Assembly: GCA_019752975.1 (NCBI GenBank)
Contig: JAIELM010000292.1
Span: 1-10,433, forward strand
DNA length: 10,433 nt
Reading direction: 5' to 3'
Source: Undibacterium sp.
GTDB lineage: Bacteria > Pseudomonadota > Gammaproteobacteria > Burkholderiales > Burkholderiaceae_D
The notes under the pieces are model-generated. The model did not search any database. It had not been told where the DNA came from and was given only the letters and a program-made list of their open reading frames with translations. How positions within the stretch are numbered: the stretch's first letter is position 1; each line of letters starts with the position of its first letter. Shown here in pieces: positions 7,196 through 10,433 of this stretch. A program made the translations under genes and the position numbers.

Positions 7196-8302
7196 ATGCG
7201 TCAAAATTCTTTGCTTCTAGCTGTCATTAGCGCAGTATTATTTTTCTCCGCATCAGCAAACGCAGAAACACCAGCGGTTAAAGCCAAAGTGGTATTTACC
7301 GATAGCACAGCAGCACCGCTGACGGCGACCAAGCGGGTTGCTATTACCAATGTGATGGTCTCGTTTCAGGCATCGGTAGGCGGTGAAAAGACCAATACCA
7401 GTGGCTTGTTTGCAGCTAAAACTGACAGTTCATCTGCTCTGCAAATGCCATCCATGGACGCCGCGCTCATGGGACAAATTACTGACGCGATTTATGAACA
7501 GCTCAAAGAAGATTTGAAGGACGGTGGCTATGAGGTGGTACCCGAGTCAGTCATTTTGGCCAACGCTACCTATCAGAAGATGATACAAATGTCCGGCATC
7601 CCGAATTTTTCTAAATTTTCGAATCTGCATGGCGATATTATGTTGGTAGGCGCCACTGGTTTGCATCCGTATTTACCGTATATCGCTGAAACCGGTAAGT
7701 TCAGCACACCTGCTAAAACCTTGATCGAAGGCTGGTCCAAAAGTACTCAGGGGGGACCTACGGTGACCTCTACCTACGGCACCTACGAGCTACCAGGCCT
7801 AGAGGTTGCGCTCGCCAAGGAGTTAAATGCGCATGTGTTCAAAGCCAATTATGTGGTGACCTTGGGCTCCACAAACGCGGCGGTCGACCGCTTCTCTAGC
7901 TCATATCACAATACCTATTCGGGAACCGCTTTTGCCCAAGTTGGCCTGCTTGCAGGGCAATCACGGCTTGCATTTCGAACACCCTTGGCGAGTACCAAAG
8001 GCGAGACCGCTTCTCGCGGTTATACAGCGAATTTTGGTAACAAGGCCGCTCCAGCAAAGGATGGTGACGTGGTGCTTACACTAGAAGAGTCGTTGGCGGG
8101 CGGAACCGACTTCTTCGAGCTGCAAAAGCCACAAATCAAATCTGGCGGATTGTTGAGCGGGCTGATGTCAGGATTTGGCAATGGTGCAGACAAGCAGTTC
8201 ACATTTATCGTCTCTATTTCAGACCCTGAAGCGTACAAAACAGAAGTGATCAGTATGGTGAAGCTGGCTCAACGAGACATGCTCAGCTTAGCTAAACCGT
8301 AA
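7196..8302 (+). CDS. Exported protein of unknown function
   Basis: I do not recognise this 368-residue protein. It starts with a clear Sec signal peptide: MRQN, then a hydrophobic stretch at 5-19, then ASANA with cleavage after A23. The mature part has no cysteine and no transmembrane helix. After about 20 residues comes a strand-like RVAITNVMVSF, then a polar Ser/Thr-rich segment. A helix (DAIYEQLKEDLKDGGYEVVPES) follows; such a strand/helix/strand order occurs in several periplasmic alpha/beta proteins, but I cannot name a family. The C-terminal third has a Gly-rich turn (GGLLSGLMSGFGNG) and an amphipathic final helix. I placed the start at 7196, where GGGAG (7186-7190) lies 5 bp upstream and the signal peptide begins. 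An in-frame ATG at 7145 would add 17 non-hydrophobic residues before the signal peptide. The gene is monocistronic by appearance, bounded by terminator-like hairpins on both sides. Confidence 0.8.
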   Translation: MRQNSLLLAVISAVLFFSASANAETPAVKAKVVFTDSTAAPLTATKRVAITNVMVSFQASVGGEKTNTSGLFAAKTDSSSALQMPSMDAALMGQITDAIYEQLKEDLKDGGYEVVPESVILANATYQKMIQMSGIPNFSKFSNLHGDIMLVGATGLHPYLPYIAETGKFSTPAKTLIEGWSKSTQGGPTVTSTYGTYELPGLEVALAKELNAHVFKANYVVTLGSTNAAVDRFSSSYHNTYSGTAFAQVGLLAGQSRLAFRTPLASTKGETASRGYTANFGNKAAPAKDGDVVLTLEESLAGGTDFFELQKPQIKSGGLLSGLMSGFGNGADKQFTFIVSISDPEAYKTEVISMVKLAQRDMLSLAKP

Positions 8303-8331
8303 TTATTCAGCCGCCCATAGCCTTGAACGTA

Positions 8332-8426
8332 AAAACCCCTCAACGCCGAGACGCTGAGACTCAGAGAAAATCGAAGAAAACCTCTGCGCTCCTCGGCGTC
8401 TCTGCGTCTCGGCGTTGAGGGGTTTT
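8332..8426. repeat. GAGACGC-type long palindromic repeat, likely bidirectional terminator
   Basis: The outer arms, 8332-8354 and 8404-8426, are perfectly complementary over 23 bp (core AACGCCGAGACGC). The interior holds CAGAG (8362-8366) pairing with CTCTG (8382-8386) and degenerate GAG/CTC units. The arms end in A-run and T-run on opposite sides, so the RNA hairpin would be followed by a U tract on either strand. It starts 29 bp after the stop of the exported protein gene. Similar GAGACGC/CTCTGCG palindromes are widespread intergenic repeats in bacterial genomes. I see no transposase. Confidence 0.85.
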
Positions 8427-8536
8427 AAGATTTTCATTAGATGCCATAGTGGGCTGAACAATTACGCTAAACCTTAGCGAAACCTTAGCAAAGCTGTGAC
8501 TGTTCAGTCGCTATGAGAAATAGTAAAAACCCTTTA
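8427..8536. other. Spacer between the two palindromic repeats
   Basis: CTGAACA (8454-8460) and TGTTCAG (8501-8507) form an outer 7-bp dyad. Inside it lies a tight hairpin, CGCTAA-ACC-TTAGCG (8465-8479). AAACCTTAGC occurs twice in tandem with an 11-bp period (8469-8479 and 8480-8490). No ORF is credible here. The role is unknown. Confidence 0.45.
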
Positions 8537-8601
8537 ACGCCGAGGCGCGGAGACGCGGAGAAAATCGGAGGAAATCTCTGCGCTCCCCTGCGCCTCGGCG
8601 T
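8537..8601. repeat. Second GAGACGC-type palindromic repeat
   Basis: ACGCCGAGGCGC (8537-8548) is perfectly complementary to GCGCCTCGGCGT (8590-8601). The inner part GGAGACGCGGAGA (8549-8561) pairs imperfectly with 8575-8589. The layout and the central AAAATCG motif match the first copy at 8332-8426, but the outer flanks (AAAAACCC left, AGAAAAATTT right) no longer pair. It is a diverged copy of the same repeat family, in the same orientation. Confidence 0.8.
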
Positions 8602-8787
8602 CTCGCTTGGAGAAAAATTTACCTATTGCCCACTGTCCTATCTATCGTTGAGCTGTTGTTTTTTGTGGGCTAGCCGCTTGGGGAGGTTTGGGGAATGAGG
8701 GGATTTGATTTATAGTCGGCATGCTCTACTCTGACTATTCAGTATCTATCCAATTGCGGAATACTGTGCCCCCAAGGAAAATCACTC
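8602..8787 (+). promoter_or_regulatory. Upstream region of the membrane protein gene
   Basis: A promoter candidate is TTGGGG (8688-8693), a 17-bp spacer, then TATAGT (8711-8716), which matches the -10 consensus at five of six positions. A 6-bp dyad, ATAGTC (8712-8717) with GACTAT (8733-8738), overlaps the -10 and the expected start near 8722, as an operator might. The ribosome binding site AAGGA (8774-8778) lies 9 bp before the ATG at 8788. Confidence 0.38.
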
Positions 8788-9960
8788 ATGATAGAAGCAC
8801 GAAAAAATCGAATTGACAATGTGGACCTCCTCAAGGGTTTGGTCATGGTGATCATGGCACTTGATCACACACGAGATTATTTTCATCAAGCAGCCTTTCT
8901 TTACGATCCCGCCGATCCGGTTAAATCCGACTTGCTTCTTTTTTTCACTCGCTGGATTACCCATTTTTGTGCGCCAGCATTTTGTTTTTTAGCGGGTATG
9001 TCGGCTTTCTTTATGAGTCGCAATCGTTCGCGTGGAGAATTGTCTGGTTTCCTATTAAAGCGTGGGATTTGGTTGGTACTGATGGAATTGACCGTCATTA
9101 ATTTTTCTTGGTATTTTGATTTTCAGTTCAGAACCATCAATTTGATCGTTATTTGGTCTCTGGGATGGAGCATGATCGCGTTGTCAGGCCTGATTCATTT
9201 CAAGCGCATGGCGATTTTGGTGTTTAGCCTGATTCTGATAGGCGCGCATAACTTGCTTGATACCGTTCATTTTGAGCACCAACTGTGGTGGTCACTCATG
9301 CACGAATTTTCTATCATCAATATGACTGATCACCTACAAATCTTCCTCGGATATCCGCTCATCCCATGGGTTGCTGTGATGTCCTTGGGCTATTGTTTTG
9401 GCCCGATTTATGAGACTTCTTTTGAACCAGCTAAAAGGAAACGTTTACTTAATATTCTCGGGATCTCGTCTTTGTTGCTGTTTTTCGTGCTTCGCTATTT
9501 CAATAGTTACGGCGATCCTCAGCCATGGACGCAATATGAAAATCTCGCTCAGAATTTGATCGGGTTTTTTAACCCCGCAAAATATCCACCGTCCTTGATG
9601 TACTTGTTGATGACCTTGGGCGCGGTGTTTGTTTTTCTCGCCAACAGTGAAAATCTCAAAGGGAAAATCGTCAATTTCTTTTCTATGTTTGGCAGAGTTC
9701 CTTTCTTTTACTACGTCTTGCATCTTTATTTAATTCACTTGCTGGCTATGCTCTTTGCGCAGTTGACGGGTTTTGGTTGGGATGCCATGTTGTTGTCCGG
9801 GTGGATTTCATTTCAAGAAAATCTCAAGGGCTACGGTTTTAATTTGGGTGTGGTTTACTTAATTTGGATAGCCGTGATTGCCTTGCTTTATCCGGTATGT
9901 AAGCGCTTTGATTCCTACCGTAAAGCGCATAAAGAAAAAAACTGGTTGAGCTATTTATAG
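8788..9960 (+). CDS. Multispanning membrane protein, DUF1624/HGSNAT-catalytic-like
   Basis: This integral membrane protein of 390 residues has about nine or ten hydrophobic segments. The N-terminus, RIDNVDLLKGLVMVIMALDH (8-27), has the family's D-x-L-x-G-L-x-M opening and ends in a conserved-looking D26-H27-x-x-R29-D30. The next segment, FFTRWITHFCAPAFCFLAGMS, matches the second membrane block of DUF1624 proteins. The family includes human heparan-alpha-glucosaminide N-acetyltransferase (HGSNAT), where an acetyl group crosses the membrane via a histidine near this first block. Bacterial members mostly have no proven substrate. Modification of a cell-envelope sugar is the reasonable inference. 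The C-terminus is short, basic and probably cytoplasmic. The start is supported by AAGGA 9 bp upstream. The gene stands alone, after the palindromic repeats and converging with the last gene. Confidence 0.8.
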   Translation: MIEARKNRIDNVDLLKGLVMVIMALDHTRDYFHQAAFLYDPADPVKSDLLLFFTRWITHFCAPAFCFLAGMSAFFMSRNRSRGELSGFLLKRGIWLVLMELTVINFSWYFDFQFRTINLIVIWSLGWSMIALSGLIHFKRMAILVFSLILIGAHNLLDTVHFEHQLWWSLMHEFSIINMTDHLQIFLGYPLIPWVAVMSLGYCFGPIYETSFEPAKRKRLLNILGISSLLLFFVLRYFNSYGDPQPWTQYENLAQNLIGFFNPAKYPPSLMYLLMTLGAVFVFLANSENLKGKIVNFFSMFGRVPFFYYVLHLYLIHLLAMLFAQLTGFGWDAMLLSGWISFQENLKGYGFNLGVVYLIWIAVIALLYPVCKRFDSYRKAHKEKNWLSYL

Positions 9961-9975
9961 CGGCATATGTGAGTG

Positions 9976-10006
9976 AGTTTATCGAAACTTAATTTTAGCT
10001 TTTTTA
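9976..10006. terminator. Weak hairpin between convergent genes
   Basis: AGTTT-ATCG-AAACT (9976-9989) is a perfect 5-bp, 4-nt-loop hairpin, followed by TAATTTTAGCTTTTTT on the plus strand. It lies in the 48-bp gap between the two convergent stop codons. The stem is short and AT-rich, so it is a weak terminator candidate for the membrane protein gene. Confidence 0.4.
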
Positions 10007-10008
10007 GC

Positions 10009-10433
10009 TTATTTCATTTCAGCGATCACCTCGGTTTGTATCTGTTCTATCCGTTTTTCTTTTTGCATTTGCGAGAGAACGGCTTCTAGCTGAGGTAGAA
10101 GTGCAGCATGTTTGCGATGAAGATAATGGTATACGGGGAAACGAACTAAAGGTGGGTTGAGTATTTTGATCTCGGTGTTATTTAATTGTTTCAAGGTGAA
10201 AATTCCTGAGAGGCGGTTTGCTAAGACGATGTCAGAGCGACCTAACATCATTTTCAGAAACGCTAGCCTCAAGCTGGCAGCGGTTTCTATTCGCATGCCA
10301 ACGGTGTTTTGCTCAAGTACTTTGATTCCTTTTACAAAGCCTATGCTAAAAGGGCGCAGGCTGTTCCAATTCTGAACGTTAAATTCCGTGCCGCGTGAAA
10401 AAACCACAATCTCGTAAGTCAATAAAGGAATAG
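10009..10433 (-). CDS. Periplasmic solute-binding-type protein, C-terminal part
   Basis: Only the last 140 residues are in the window. The frame is open to the right edge (reading IPLLTYEIVVFSRG at the start), so the N-terminus lies beyond it. A TTG at 10420-10422 has no ribosome binding site and is inside the gene. The segment looks like the second lobe of a bacterial extracellular solute-binding protein (family 3, type 2 periplasmic fold). It runs from a strand with an Arg (EIVVFSRG), through a Gly-containing turn (IGFVKGIKV), to MMLGRSDIVLANRLSG, the typical 'GR-D' segment preceding the return strand. A helix LPQLEAVLSQMQKEKRIEQI closes the domain. Orphan proteins of this type may serve an ABC transporter or sensing; no transporter gene is visible here. 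It ends at TAA (10009-10011). Confidence 0.7.
   Translation of the reverse strand, partial: IPLLTYEIVVFSRGTEFNVQNWNSLRPFSIGFVKGIKVLEQNTVGMRIETAASLRLAFLKMMLGRSDIVLANRLSGIFTLKQLNNTEIKILNPPLVRFPVYHYLHRKHAALLPQLEAVLSQMQKEKRIEQIQTEVIAEMK

Noticed and set aside
8332..8601. Paired repeats as ends of an insertion sequence or a CRISPR array
   Set aside because: Each copy is itself a palindrome. There are only two, they have diverged, and the 110-bp spacer contains no transposase or regular spacer pattern.
8513..8698. 61-residue plus-strand ORF
   Set aside because: Its first half (NPLTPRRGDAEKIGG...) is simply a translation of the GAGACGC-type palindromic repeat. Such repeat-derived ORFs are common annotation artefacts, and there is no ribosome binding site.

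Overview
The window looks like a chromosomal stretch of a Gram-negative bacterium of roughly 50% GC. Sec-type signal peptides, a periplasmic solute-binding-type protein, a bacterial group II intron end and GAGACGC-rich palindromic repeats all fit a proteobacterium. A betaproteobacterium of the Oxalobacteraceae/Burkholderiales kind is my guess; no marker gene here fixes the taxonomy.

Layout, left to right. Positions 1-116 are the 3' end of a group II intron (domains V and VI, plus strand); the rest lies outside the window. Next, on the minus strand (149-1726), is a flavin amine oxidase of the L-amino-acid-oxidase type. A 204-bp divergent intergenic region follows, with a perfect 16-bp palindrome just before the ribosome binding site of the next gene. 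That gene (1931-6859, plus strand) dominates the window. It encodes an exported protein of 1,642 residues whose N-terminal 600 residues carry the motif series of the animal CEMIP/TMEM2/PKHD1L1 family (G8 region followed by a parallel beta-helix). A 336-bp gap with several hairpins, including a terminator-like one, separates it from an exported, cysteine-free protein of unknown function (7196-8302, plus strand).

Positions 8303-8787 have no credible gene. They hold two GAGACGC-type palindromic repeats, a smaller structured segment between them, and a promoter candidate for the next gene. That gene (8788-9960, plus strand) encodes a multispanning membrane protein of the DUF1624/HGSNAT-catalytic-like family. 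The window ends in the C-terminal part of a minus-strand gene for a solute-binding-type periplasmic protein (10009 to the edge), convergent with the membrane protein gene.

There is no obvious multigene operon: strands alternate or genes are separated by terminator-like structures. The most noteworthy object is the secreted CEMIP-like protein. It may bind or process an extracellular polysaccharide, but the sequence alone does not prove this.
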